DNA from: JBFJWU01 sp041623475 [NCBI: bacterium]
GTDB taxonomy: Bacteria; J088
Length of the DNA: 14,169 nucleotides
Direction of reading: 5' to 3'
Assembly (NCBI GenBank): GCA_041623475.1
Contig: JBFJWU010000046.1
Location: 1-14,169, forward strand
Shown: positions 7,944 to 14,169 of the stretch, one piece after another
Layout of the letters: the number at the start of each line of letters is the position of its first letter
Numbering within the stretch: the first letter of the stretch is position 1
Made by a program: the position numbers and the translations under genes
The notes under the pieces: model-generated
What the model was told of the DNA's origin: nothing
Seen by the model: only the letters and a program-made list of their open reading frames with translations
Databases searched by the model: none

Positions 7944-7973
7944 TATCGGCGCTGATTCAATTATCCGTGGGGG

Positions 7974-9506
7974 ATGGACCAAATCACTGTGAACGACACT
8001 CAACCCGACTTTCCGTACCTGCAGGAGGCTGATTTCGGCCCCGTTTCTGCGCTGGAAGTCGTCCGTACCCTGCTGGGAAACAACTATACAGGTCGTTTGG
8101 TTGCCAAGGACGGAAGCCATCAGAAAGCGATCTACGTCCAGTCAGGCCAGCCGGTCGGTGCAAAAAGCAACCATAAGCCGGAAACCCTTGTACGAGTTGC
8201 TCGCAGGCGTGGCCTGATTGACGACGAGCAGTTCACGGCCATCGTTCAGGAAATAGAGTCGACCGGTAAACTTGCCGGGGAACTGATGCAGGAACACGGC
8301 GTATCTGATGCCAAGGTCGAACAGTTGCTGTCGGACCAGACCGCCATTCGCTTTGCTGACCTCTGCCGCTGGAAGAGCGGCAAGTATCGCTGGATTGTCG
8401 GCCTTCCCGAAGAATATCCTCGTTCCGGGACAACCGTTGCTGATATTTTTTACGAATACGCCGACGGAATCAAGAAATCTCCGGAATTCCAGCAGCGGGT
8501 TGCAAAGTTGCGGGGACAGGCGGCCACGCTGGCTCTGGACCGGCTTGCTCCCCACCAGTCGGCAATTTCCGCTAATCCGGATTACGCCGATGTGATCGAG
8601 GCATTGCGCTCGCACGACAGCTTGCCGATAACCGACCTGGTTCATCAACGAGAGGACCGGGACGGGCAGCTTGGCATGCTGATCGGTTTGTACGCTCTGA
8701 TACTCATGAACGTGGTCACCGTTGAAGACCTCGGTGACCAGGACACGTCGACGACTGACAAACCACAGGTTTCTGTTTCTGCTGCCCCGTCGACGCGCGG
8801 CGGCCGGGCTGATGAGCGCGAGGATGATCCGGCCCTGGCTGCGAAATTGGCTGCAATGAAAGGTCAGGACTATTTCGAACGCCTCGGGGTCGAGCACGAT
8901 GCCGACGACCGCATGGTCAAACGGGCGTACTTCAAGCTGGCCAAGGAGTTCCACCCGGACAAGTTTTTTGACCAGGTAACCGGCAAACCGAATCGAACAG
9001 CAGAATCGATCCTGGCCCTGATCAACGAAGCCTACGGCACACTGCGCAACTCAACCACCCGCAGCAGGTATCAGGACCTGATTACCCGTGGCACGACCGA
9101 AGAAGAAGAGATGGAACGGGCCGGGCAGATCCTGGAAAGCGAACTGGAATTCAAGAAGGCAACCGTATTACTGAAGTTACGCAAGTACGGCGAGGCGATG
9201 GAACACATCCAGGCAGCCGTCGACCTGTACGACGAGGAGCCCGAGTACTGGATTTATCACGCCTGGGCGACATTTATGACAAGGCTGAAATCTGACCCGG
9301 ATGCCGCCAGTGAACAGGTCGACCTCCTGAAAAAACTGATCAGCGAAGGCAAGACAGCGAAACATGTTGATGGATGGTACTTCTTCGGTCGAATGCAGAA
9401 GATCGTGGGCGACCCGGCCATTGCAAAGTCTGCATTCGAACACGTCCTCAAGCTGAACAAGAACCACCGCGACGCCGCCCAGGAACTGCGGGTCATGGAA
9501 TCCTGA
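7974..9506 (+). CDS. DUF4388 (PATAN-like) / J-domain / TPR-repeat protein
   Basis: A 510-residue cytoplasmic protein in three parts. Residues about 15-130 (ALEVVRTLLGNNYTGRL, then a segment on AIYVQSGQPVGA) resemble DUF4388/PATAN regions, thought to mediate protein contacts in signalling proteins. Residues about 297-366 form a J domain (DYFERLGVEHDADDRMVKRAY) with the HPD motif intact at 327-329, needed to stimulate DnaK ATPase. Residues about 392-437 and 467-500 are helical pairs resembling TPR units. There is no Gly/Phe linker or cysteine zinc-finger region, so it is not a housekeeping DnaJ but a specialised co-chaperone or regulator. The ATG directly follows GTGGGGG; a GTG at 7989 is an alternative start. 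It sits between glnE and ilvE with its own promoter. Similar architectures are known from myxobacteria and relatives. The client protein is unknown. Confidence 0.8.
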   Translation: MDQITVNDTQPDFPYLQEADFGPVSALEVVRTLLGNNYTGRLVAKDGSHQKAIYVQSGQPVGAKSNHKPETLVRVARRRGLIDDEQFTAIVQEIESTGKLAGELMQEHGVSDAKVEQLLSDQTAIRFADLCRWKSGKYRWIVGLPEEYPRSGTTVADIFYEYADGIKKSPEFQQRVAKLRGQAATLALDRLAPHQSAISANPDYADVIEALRSHDSLPITDLVHQREDRDGQLGMLIGLYALILMNVVTVEDLGDQDTSTTDKPQVSVSAAPSTRGGRADEREDDPALAAKLAAMKGQDYFERLGVEHDADDRMVKRAYFKLAKEFHPDKFFDQVTGKPNRTAESILALINEAYGTLRNSTTRSRYQDLITRGTTEEEEMERAGQILESELEFKKATVLLKLRKYGEAMEHIQAAVDLYDEEPEYWIYHAWATFMTRLKSDPDAASEQVDLLKKLISEGKTAKHVDGWYFFGRMQKIVGDPAIAKSAFEHVLKLNKNHRDAAQELRVMES

Positions 9507-9507
9507 C

Positions 9508-9524
9508 CCCGGTTCCCAATCGGG
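9508..9524 (+). terminator. Weak hairpin after the J-domain gene
   Basis: CCCGGTT, loop CCC, AATCGGG: a 7-bp stem with one G-U pair, beginning two bases after the stop codon. The next T-rich stretch (9535-9545) is about ten bases too far for a classical intrinsic terminator. It may be an inefficient terminator or an mRNA 3'-end stabiliser. Confidence 0.25.
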
Positions 9525-9543
9525 CTCTGCGATCGTTCTATTT

Positions 9544-9572
9544 TTGGCCTCCTGACGACCGAATAATGTAAA
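9544..9572 (+). promoter_or_regulatory. Possible promoter for ilvE
   Basis: TTGGCC (9544-9549), a 17-base spacer, then TGTAAA (9567-9572), each matching consensus at 4 of 6 positions. A shifted -10 reading, TAATGT, is also possible. It lies in the 103-base gap before ilvE, which otherwise holds only the weak hairpin and the ilvE ribosome-binding site GGAG (9598-9601). Confidence 0.3.
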
Positions 9573-9609
9573 CTGACCTGCAATCATCAGCGATTACGGA
9601 GACGCGACC

Positions 9610-10548
9610 ATGAGTACGCCAAACGCCGACTGGATCTGGCTTGACGGGGAGTTCATCCCGTGGGATCAGGCCAATCTTCATATCCTTACCCATACATTGC
9701 ATTACGGGCTTGGGGTATTCGAGGGCACCCGCGCCTACAAACAGGAAGATGGCGGAACTGCAGTATTCCGATTGGGCAAGCACCTGGAGCGACTGGAGCG
9801 CAGCGGCAAGATCCTGCAGATCGAGAACACCTACGACCGCGACACCATGGCTGCCGCGACGTTGGAATTGATTGCCAGAAACAATCTGGAAAGCTGCTAC
9901 CTGCGGCATCTGGTCTTTATCGATGCCGGTGTGATGGGGCTCCACCCCAAAGACAACCGGATTCGCACGGCGATTATCGCGTGGCCGTGGGGCGCATACC
10001 TGGGCGAAGACGGGTTGGCCAAGGGTATCCGCTGCAAGGTCTCCAGTTACGTGCGCCATTTTCCGAATTCGTCCATGTCCAAGGCCAAGGCCACCGGCAA
10101 CTACATCAACTCAATCCTTGCCAAGCGGGAAGTGGTTGCGAACGGTTATGACGAAGCGATCCTGCTGGATACGGACGGTTACGTCGCCGAAGGCAGCGGC
10201 GAAAACATCTTTATGGTGCGTGACGGTGTCCTGAAGACACCGCCGCTGACCAGCATCCTCGAAGGGATTACCCGTGAGACCGTCATCCAGCTGGCACGGG
10301 ACAGCGATATTCGTGTCGAGCAGGTCCTCAGTACGAGGGACGAACTTTATACATCTGACGAAATTTTCCTGACCGGTACGGCCGCCGAGATCACACCGGT
10401 CCGCGAGGTTGACGACCGACCGGTAGGAACGGGCACGCCTGGCCCCGTGACCAAAAAGCTTCAGGATCTATATTTCGGGGTTATTGAAGGCCGACGGCCG
10501 GAATACCGTGACTGGCTGTCACCTGTCGCGTTCGATCGAGCGGCCTGA
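9610..10548 (+). CDS. ilvE: Branched-chain amino acid aminotransferase
   Basis: A 312-residue fold-type IV PLP enzyme that transfers the amino group between glutamate and the keto acids of leucine, isoleucine and valine. Features: HTLHYGLGVFEGTRAY near residues 28-43; the PLP-binding Lys160 in SKAKATGNYINS (matching AKAGGNY in E. coli IlvE); EGSGENIFMV around 194-203; and SDEIFLTGTAAEITPVREVD near the C terminus. These, together with the length, separate it from D-amino acid transaminase and aminodeoxychorismate lyase of the same fold. GGAG (9598-9601) lies eight bases before the ATG. In Pseudomonas and relatives ilvE follows glnE directly; here one gene intervenes. The next gene starts five bases after the stop, probably on the same transcript. 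Confidence 0.95.
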   Translation: MSTPNADWIWLDGEFIPWDQANLHILTHTLHYGLGVFEGTRAYKQEDGGTAVFRLGKHLERLERSGKILQIENTYDRDTMAAATLELIARNNLESCYLRHLVFIDAGVMGLHPKDNRIRTAIIAWPWGAYLGEDGLAKGIRCKVSSYVRHFPNSSMSKAKATGNYINSILAKREVVANGYDEAILLDTDGYVAEGSGENIFMVRDGVLKTPPLTSILEGITRETVIQLARDSDIRVEQVLSTRDELYTSDEIFLTGTAAEITPVREVDDRPVGTGTPGPVTKKLQDLYFGVIEGRRPEYRDWLSPVAFDRAA

Positions 10549-10553
10549 TTTTA

Positions 10554-11558
10554 TTGCAGCGCCAGGCTGAGTGCCGAATCGCGGTCTGGATCGCAGCGAC
10601 GCTGGTTTCAGTTACCGGCCCATCTACAGTCGCCGCCGTCGACCTGGAAAACCTCCATTTCAGATCCCGGATAACAACGGGCCAGCAGGACCTTGGTCTT
10701 GAATACTACTTTGCCGATCCCGCATCGGTCGACGAAGTCCTCGTCACGGCAATCCTGACCTACGGAGACGATCCGGATGTAGTCATTCGCTCCAGGGGAC
10801 AGCGCAGCGGCAGCCGGGTGCCTGTAACGATTGAAGGCCTGCAACCTGACGAAACGCCTGCACGATTGATCCTGGATACCGATGTCATCACTGACAATGG
10901 CAGGAATATTGCCCTTGAACGGATGATCTGGACGTACAAAAAGCTGGAATCGACGGACATTGCGCCCGTGATGCGACTGACCCCGACCGGGCTTGAGTTC
11001 GACCTGGCCACGTTGACAAACAACCCGATTGCCGGAACGTTGCGCGTCCGTGCGTATTCCCTGGAAAATGCAGGCCGCCCCGGCTACCAGGAATCCGGTC
11101 ACTTTCTCGTGGAAAAGCCGGTTCTCTGGTTTGCAAACCAGCGGTTTTCGTTTCAGGTCCCGTCAAAAGATCTTCCCCGGCCTCTTCCCCCTGACGCCCG
11201 CTGGATCGCAGAAGGAACAATCGAGGACATTTGGGGTCAATCGATCCAGTTCAAGATCAAGCATACAACCCGGGACATCGACACCCTGGTTAGCGACCAA
11301 ATGGATTTTGGCCCGGCCAAAATGGTGTTCACAATGCCCGGCGAGGCCATTCGCGTCCGTCGGTACGTCAGTTACTTCCAGGCTGGACGGATCGAATACA
11401 GCGGTAGCCACCGCGGATTCACCTATGCATCTGAAAATACCGATATCGTCTCGATCGACCAATACGGGCGGGCGGCAGCACTGCGTCCGGGAAAGACAGA
11501 GTTACGGGTCACCTACAGGGGCCAGACAACGGTGATCCCGGCGGAAGTATTGTACTGA
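10554..11558 (+). CDS. Predicted exported protein with C-terminal Ig-like (BIG2-type) region
   Basis: A 334-residue protein starting with TTG, the only usable start in this frame because an in-frame stop lies shortly upstream within ilvE. The N terminus (RIAVWIAATLVSVTGPSTVAA) is a likely signal peptide with cleavage near residue 27-29. The central part is beta-rich with no motif I recognise, containing segments on LILDTDVITDNG and WIAEGTIEDIWG. The last 44 residues (YASENTDIVSIDQYGRAAAL, then a segment ending in TTVIPAEVLY) match the pattern of bacterial Ig-like BIG2 domains, where a stretch on 'D...VS.D..G.....PG...' is typical. It is expected in the periplasm or on the cell surface. No ribosome-binding site is obvious; the five-base gap from ilvE suggests coupling. 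The function is unknown. Confidence 0.7.
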   Translation: MQRQAECRIAVWIAATLVSVTGPSTVAAVDLENLHFRSRITTGQQDLGLEYYFADPASVDEVLVTAILTYGDDPDVVIRSRGQRSGSRVPVTIEGLQPDETPARLILDTDVITDNGRNIALERMIWTYKKLESTDIAPVMRLTPTGLEFDLATLTNNPIAGTLRVRAYSLENAGRPGYQESGHFLVEKPVLWFANQRFSFQVPSKDLPRPLPPDARWIAEGTIEDIWGQSIQFKIKHTTRDIDTLVSDQMDFGPAKMVFTMPGEAIRVRRYVSYFQAGRIEYSGSHRGFTYASENTDIVSIDQYGRAAALRPGKTELRVTYRGQTTVIPAEVLY

Positions 11559-11560
11559 AA

Positions 11561-11590
11561 CGGCCTCAGTTTCCGACCGATCGGCCTCAG
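11561..11590. repeat. Short direct repeat at the convergent gene junction
   Basis: CGGCCTCAG occurs at 11561-11569 and again at 11582-11590, start to start 21 bases apart. The first copy lies inside a small hairpin GAAAC-ggcctca-GTTTC (11557-11573). The second begins the palindrome GGCCT-C-AGGCC (11583-11593), which overlaps the 3' end of the TSUP gene. The 28-base gap between the two convergent genes contains no clear T-tract terminator; these structures are the only candidates for ending transcription. Confidence 0.35.
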
Positions 11591-12306
11591 GCCAGTGTAC
11601 GGACCAGGACAACAACGGCCGAGACACCGGACAACGCCAGGACGGCTGGCTTGACCCAGCCCCGGTCGATCAAGCGGGCGCCGAGGAACGAAAAAGCAAA
11701 CCCCGCAACCAGCCCCGGCACCAGGTGCAATCCCAGAAGCGCTTCCGTCCGGCCCAGTTTGCCCGCCGCAATCAGGGCGATCATGGCAAACAAGGCGCAC
11801 ACCAGGAAATAGGCCGACAGATCCGCACGGACGCGACTGCCAGCCTCGTTCTGGTAAAACAGGGCTACCGGAGGTCCACCAATGCTGGTCAGCGTGCCCA
11901 TCAATCCGGACAACCACCCAGCCATCACCGAATTGCGGGTTGTCAATTGCGGAACCACTCCGACCAGGCTGATGGCAACAGCCAACAGGACGGAAACCGC
12001 AAACACAATGTCAAAAAGCCGCTCATCCAGTCGAACCAGGGCGGCCACGGCAAAAACAGTGCCTACCAGGTTACCGAGTACCAGCCACCCCACCCGACGA
12101 AGCTTGATGTGATGCCGTTCCCTGACCACCATCAAGGTTGTCAACATCGGGCTGACCATGATCATTCCAGCGGGAACAAAACGTTGGTCGACCATCAGGA
12201 CCAGTGGCGCAGCCACCATCGCCAGTCCGAATCCAATTGACCCCTGGACAAACGCGGCCAGAAACATGGCTGCCGTAACCCAGGCAAACTCAGCGGGCGA
12301 AATCAT
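11587..12306 (-). CDS. TSUP-family (TauE/SafE) membrane permease
   Basis: A 239-residue, very hydrophobic inner-membrane protein with about seven to eight predicted transmembrane helices. It shows the two related half-repeats of the TSUP family: FVQGSIGFGLAMVAAPLVL near residues 19-37 and GWLSGLMGTLTSIGGPPVAL near 130-149, the second with the GGPP signature. A basic cytoplasmic loop (RERHHIKLRR) separates helices in the first half. Known members export or import sulfite, sulfoacetate, taurine-linked sulfonates or other small anions, and substrates cannot be read from sequence. It lies 48 bases downstream of ahcY on the same strand, so it probably shares the metK-ahcY transcript, which hints at a sulfur-related substrate. 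No Shine-Dalgarno sequence precedes the ATG; instead a hairpin ends two bases upstream. Confidence 0.85.
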   Translation of the reverse strand: MISPAEFAWVTAAMFLAAFVQGSIGFGLAMVAAPLVLMVDQRFVPAGMIMVSPMLTTLMVVRERHHIKLRRVGWLVLGNLVGTVFAVAALVRLDERLFDIVFAVSVLLAVAISLVGVVPQLTTRNSVMAGWLSGLMGTLTSIGGPPVALFYQNEAGSRVRADLSAYFLVCALFAMIALIAAGKLGRTEALLGLHLVPGLVAGFAFSFLGARLIDRGWVKPAVLALSGVSAVVVLVRTLA

Positions 12307-12308
12307 CG

Positions 12309-12337
12309 CGGCAGGACCAGTTGAGGGGGTCCTGCCG
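12309..12337 (-). repeat. 10-bp perfect hairpin just before the TSUP start codon
   Basis: Perfect arms CGGCAGGACC (12309-12318) and GGTCCTGCCG (12328-12337) enclose a nine-base loop. On the minus-strand RNA the stem ends two bases before the AUG (12306-12304), so it covers the zone where a ribosome-binding site would lie. It sits 17 bases past the ahcY stop. No U tract follows, so simple intrinsic termination of ahcY is unlikely. It may control TSUP translation, pause transcription, or protect the upstream mRNA. Confidence 0.6.
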
Positions 12338-12354
12338 GGTAGTTCAAAGTAGAC

Positions 12355-13812
12355 TCAATATCGGTACTCGGTTGACTTGAACGGGCCGTCAATCGGAACA
12401 CCGATGTAGTCAGCCTGGCTTTCAGTCAATGTCGTCAATTTGGCACCCAGTTTTTCCAGATGCAGGCGGGCGACTTTTTCATCCAGGGACTTCGGCAGCG
12501 TATAAACCTTTTTCTCGTATTTATCCTTGTTGTTCCAAAGCTCGACCTGCGCCATGACCTGGTTTGTAAACGAGTTCGACATTACAAAACTTGGATGACC
12601 TGTGGCACAGCCCAGGTTCAACAATCGGCCTTCGGCCAGGACAATGACGCCGTGTCCGTCCGAAAATTCGAAACGGTCAACCTGTGGCTTGATATTGACG
12701 CGGACGACATCGTCTGCCGTTTCCAGCCCCGCCATATCGATTTCATTGTCAAAATGACCGATATTGCCGACAATCGCGTTGTCCTTCATCTGCCTCATGT
12801 GTTTGAGCATGATGATGTCGCGGTTGCCGGTGGTCGTGATAAAGATATCTGCGGTTTCCAGGACATCTTCCAGCACGGTGACCCGGAAACCTTCCATCAG
12901 CGCCTGCAGCGCGCAGATTGGATCGATTTCGGTCACGACGACACGGGCTCCAGCCGCTTTCATGGCCTGGGCAGACCCCTTGCCGACATCGCCGTAACCG
13001 CAGATCACAATTTCCTTACCCGCCAGCATCACATCTGTTGCCCGCATGATCCCGTCAGGCAGGCTGTGCCTGCATCCATAGACATTGTCGAATTTGGATT
13101 TTGTCACGGCATCATTGACATTGATTGCGGGGAACAGCAGTCGACCATCGCGTTCCATTTCCCGCAGGCGCAGGACACCGGTCGTTGTTTCTTCGCTGAC
13201 ACCAACGCAACGCTCTGCCACCCGTCGCCATTTGCCCGGGTCAACTTGCAACTGCTCCCGGATCAACTCCAGGACAATCTTGAATTCTGCGTTGTCTGTC
13301 CCGTCCGGATCAGGCAACGTTCCATCCGCCTCAAACGCCAGTTCAGCCTTGACACCCTCGTGAATCAGCAGCGTCGCGTCGCCGCCGTCATCGACAATGA
13401 TGTCCGGCCCCTCGCCGTCTGGCCAGGTCAATGCCTGTAACGTACACCACCAGTATTCCTCCAGCGATTCGCCTTTCCAGGCGAACACGGCGGCACTGCC
13501 CGCCTCTGCGATCGCCGCCGCGGCGTGGTCCTGGGTACTGAAAATGTTGCATGAACACCACCGCAGGTCTGCACCGAGCTCCTTCAGGGTTTCGATCAGC
13601 ACAGCGGTCTGGATCGTCATATGTAACGACCCCATGACGCGGGCCCCTGCCAGTGGCTTGTTGTCTGCGTATTCGTCCCGTGCAGCCATCAGACCAGGCA
13701 TTTCCGACTCGGCCAGAGTGATCTCTTTGCGGCCCCACTCGGCATCGGCAATGTCTTTGACCAGGTACGGCAAGGTGTCAACGTACGTTGTTGTATTTTC
13801 AACCAAACTCAT
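12355..13812 (-). CDS. ahcY: Adenosylhomocysteinase (S-adenosyl-L-homocysteine hydrolase)
   Basis: A 485-residue cytoplasmic NAD-dependent enzyme that splits S-adenosylhomocysteine, the product inhibitor of methyltransferases, into homocysteine and adenosine. Counted from the ATG, the residues equivalent to the human catalytic set are present: His64 in [10 protein letters not shown], an Asp in VDDGGDAT (about 140-147), Glu208 in GVSEETTTG, Lys238 and Asp242 in [12 protein letters not shown], and Cys247. NAD binds at [11 protein letters not shown] (271-281). The C-terminal end, FKSTEYRY, carries the usual lysine and tyrosines. The region about 150-195 contains the extra segment typical of the longer bacterial form. 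The ATG at 13812 has AAGGA eight bases upstream; a GTG at 13815 would add one residue. It follows metK by 42 bases and precedes the TSUP gene. Confidence 0.97.
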   Translation of the reverse strand: MSLVENTTTYVDTLPYLVKDIADAEWGRKEITLAESEMPGLMAARDEYADNKPLAGARVMGSLHMTIQTAVLIETLKELGADLRWCSCNIFSTQDHAAAAIAEAGSAAVFAWKGESLEEYWWCTLQALTWPDGEGPDIIVDDGGDATLLIHEGVKAELAFEADGTLPDPDGTDNAEFKIVLELIREQLQVDPGKWRRVAERCVGVSEETTTGVLRLREMERDGRLLFPAINVNDAVTKSKFDNVYGCRHSLPDGIMRATDVMLAGKEIVICGYGDVGKGSAQAMKAAGARVVVTEIDPICALQALMEGFRVTVLEDVLETADIFITTTGNRDIIMLKHMRQMKDNAIVGNIGHFDNEIDMAGLETADDVVRVNIKPQVDRFEFSDGHGVIVLAEGRLLNLGCATGHPSFVMSNSFTNQVMAQVELWNNKDKYEKKVYTLPKSLDEKVARLHLEKLGAKLTTLTESQADYIGVPIDGPFKSTEYRY

Positions 13813-13854
13813 CACTATTATCCTTAAACCCTTGTAATAATTAAATTTAAATAA
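13813..13854 (-). other. AT-rich metK-ahcY spacer with a 10-bp palindrome
   Basis: A 42-base gap that is strikingly A+T-rich compared with its surroundings. It holds the perfect palindrome TTAAATTTAA (13841-13850) and the ahcY ribosome-binding site AAGGA. It is too short for a known SAH or SAM riboswitch, and I found no convincing -35/-10 pair. The AT-richness probably keeps the ahcY start unstructured, or may be a processing or binding site. Confidence 0.5.
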
Positions 13855-14169
13855 CTAACTGGCAGCTTTCTTGATGTCTTCAACACGATCCGTGGCTTCC
13901 CACGTGAACTCGGGTTCCTGACGGCCAAAATGGCCGTACGCCGCCGTATTTCGATAGATCGGACGCCGCAAATCCAGGCTTTCGATGATCCCCCGTGGGG
14001 TCAATGGAAAAACGTCCTGGACAATCGCGGCAATTCTGTCATCTGGCAACTGCCCCGTTCCGTAGCTGTCGACCATCACCGAAACAGGCTCGACGACACC
14101 AATCGCATATGCCAGCTGCACCATCAAGCGATCGGCCAAACCTGCAGCAACGATATTCTTGGCGACGTA
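13855..14169 (-). CDS. metK: S-adenosylmethionine synthase, C-terminal part
   Basis: The last 104 residues of MetK, in frame to the right edge. The sequence reads [20 protein letters not shown], then a part with [20 protein letters not shown], then [20 protein letters not shown] followed by [12 protein letters not shown]. These are hallmark C-terminal segments of bacterial SAM synthase, which makes S-adenosylmethionine from methionine and ATP. A TTG within this frame (14139) is not the start; the reading frame continues past the edge. The gene ends with TAG and is followed by ahcY after 42 bases, the metK-ahcY order known in many proteobacteria, placing production of SAM and removal of SAH in one unit. 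Confidence 0.96.
   Translation of the reverse strand, partial: YVAKNIVAAGLADRLMVQLAYAIGVVEPVSVMVDSYGTGQLPDDRIAAIVQDVFPLTPRGIIESLDLRRPIYRNTAAYGHFGRQEPEFTWEATDRVEDIKKAAS

Noticed and set aside
8142-8954. Minus-strand 270-codon open frame opposite the J-domain gene
   Set aside because: The plus-strand frame carries the J domain and HPD motif; the antisense frame shows nothing recognisable.
9508-9545. Strong intrinsic terminator between the J-domain gene and ilvE
   Set aside because: The stem is only 7 bp with a wobble and the T-rich stretch is about ten bases away, so only a weak call is kept.
12460-13440. Long plus-strand open frame (326 codons) antisense to ahcY
   Set aside because: It is a by-product of codon use in ahcY, whose motifs are intact. 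The antisense protein has no family features.
13813-13900. SAH or SAM riboswitch upstream of ahcY
   Set aside because: The spacer is only 42 bases, runs straight out of the metK coding sequence, and lacks the expected paired helices.
1-14169. Mobile element, phage, CRISPR, tRNA or toxin-antitoxin content
   Set aside because: No transposase, integrase, spaced repeat array, cloverleaf sequence or small toxin-antitoxin pair was seen on either strand.

Overview
The window looks like chromosomal DNA of a proteobacterium, most likely an uncultured gammaproteobacterium. The composition is fairly GC-rich and the coding is dense, with start/stop overlaps. GlnE is full-length and bifunctional, GatCAB is present, and glnE lies close to ilvE, an arrangement known in Pseudomonas and relatives. 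All genes read as intact except the two cut by the window edges. I see no tRNA, rRNA, CRISPR array, insertion sequence or phage gene.

Layout: (1) 1-193, minus strand: the start of an exported acidic protein with a TTG start, cut by the left edge. (2) 194-460: a divergent control region with promoter-like elements facing both ways and a strong hairpin. (3) 461-7942, plus strand: a tight run of six genes, namely a zinc-ribbon protein, gatC, gatA, gatB, mtnA and glnE; the last four are joined by stop/start overlaps or near-overlaps. (4) 7974-9506: a three-part regulator-like protein (DUF4388/PATAN-like region, J domain, TPR-like repeats), with a good sigma-70-type promoter whose -10 box covers the glnE stop codon. 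(5) 9610-11558: ilvE, followed after 5 bases by a predicted exported protein with a C-terminal Ig-like (BIG2-type) region. (6) 11587-14169, minus strand: metK (3' end only), ahcY and a TSUP-family permease, reading toward and meeting the plus-strand block.

Two metabolic themes run through the genes. One is glutamine and nitrogen: GatCAB spends glutamine to amidate misacylated tRNA, GlnE sets glutamine synthetase activity, and IlvE moves amino groups from glutamate. The other is the S-adenosylmethionine cycle: MetK makes SAM, AhcY removes S-adenosylhomocysteine, and MtnA belongs to the salvage of methylthioadenosine. The TSUP permease downstream of ahcY may move a sulfur compound or small anion linked to that cycle, but this is inferred from position only.

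The least ordinary items are the DUF4388-J-TPR protein between glnE and ilvE, the TSUP gene in the metK-ahcY unit with a 10-bp hairpin ending two bases before its start codon, the zinc-ribbon gene heading the gatCAB run, and the exported protein at the left edge, which starts with TTG. I did not find a clearly new multi-gene system.
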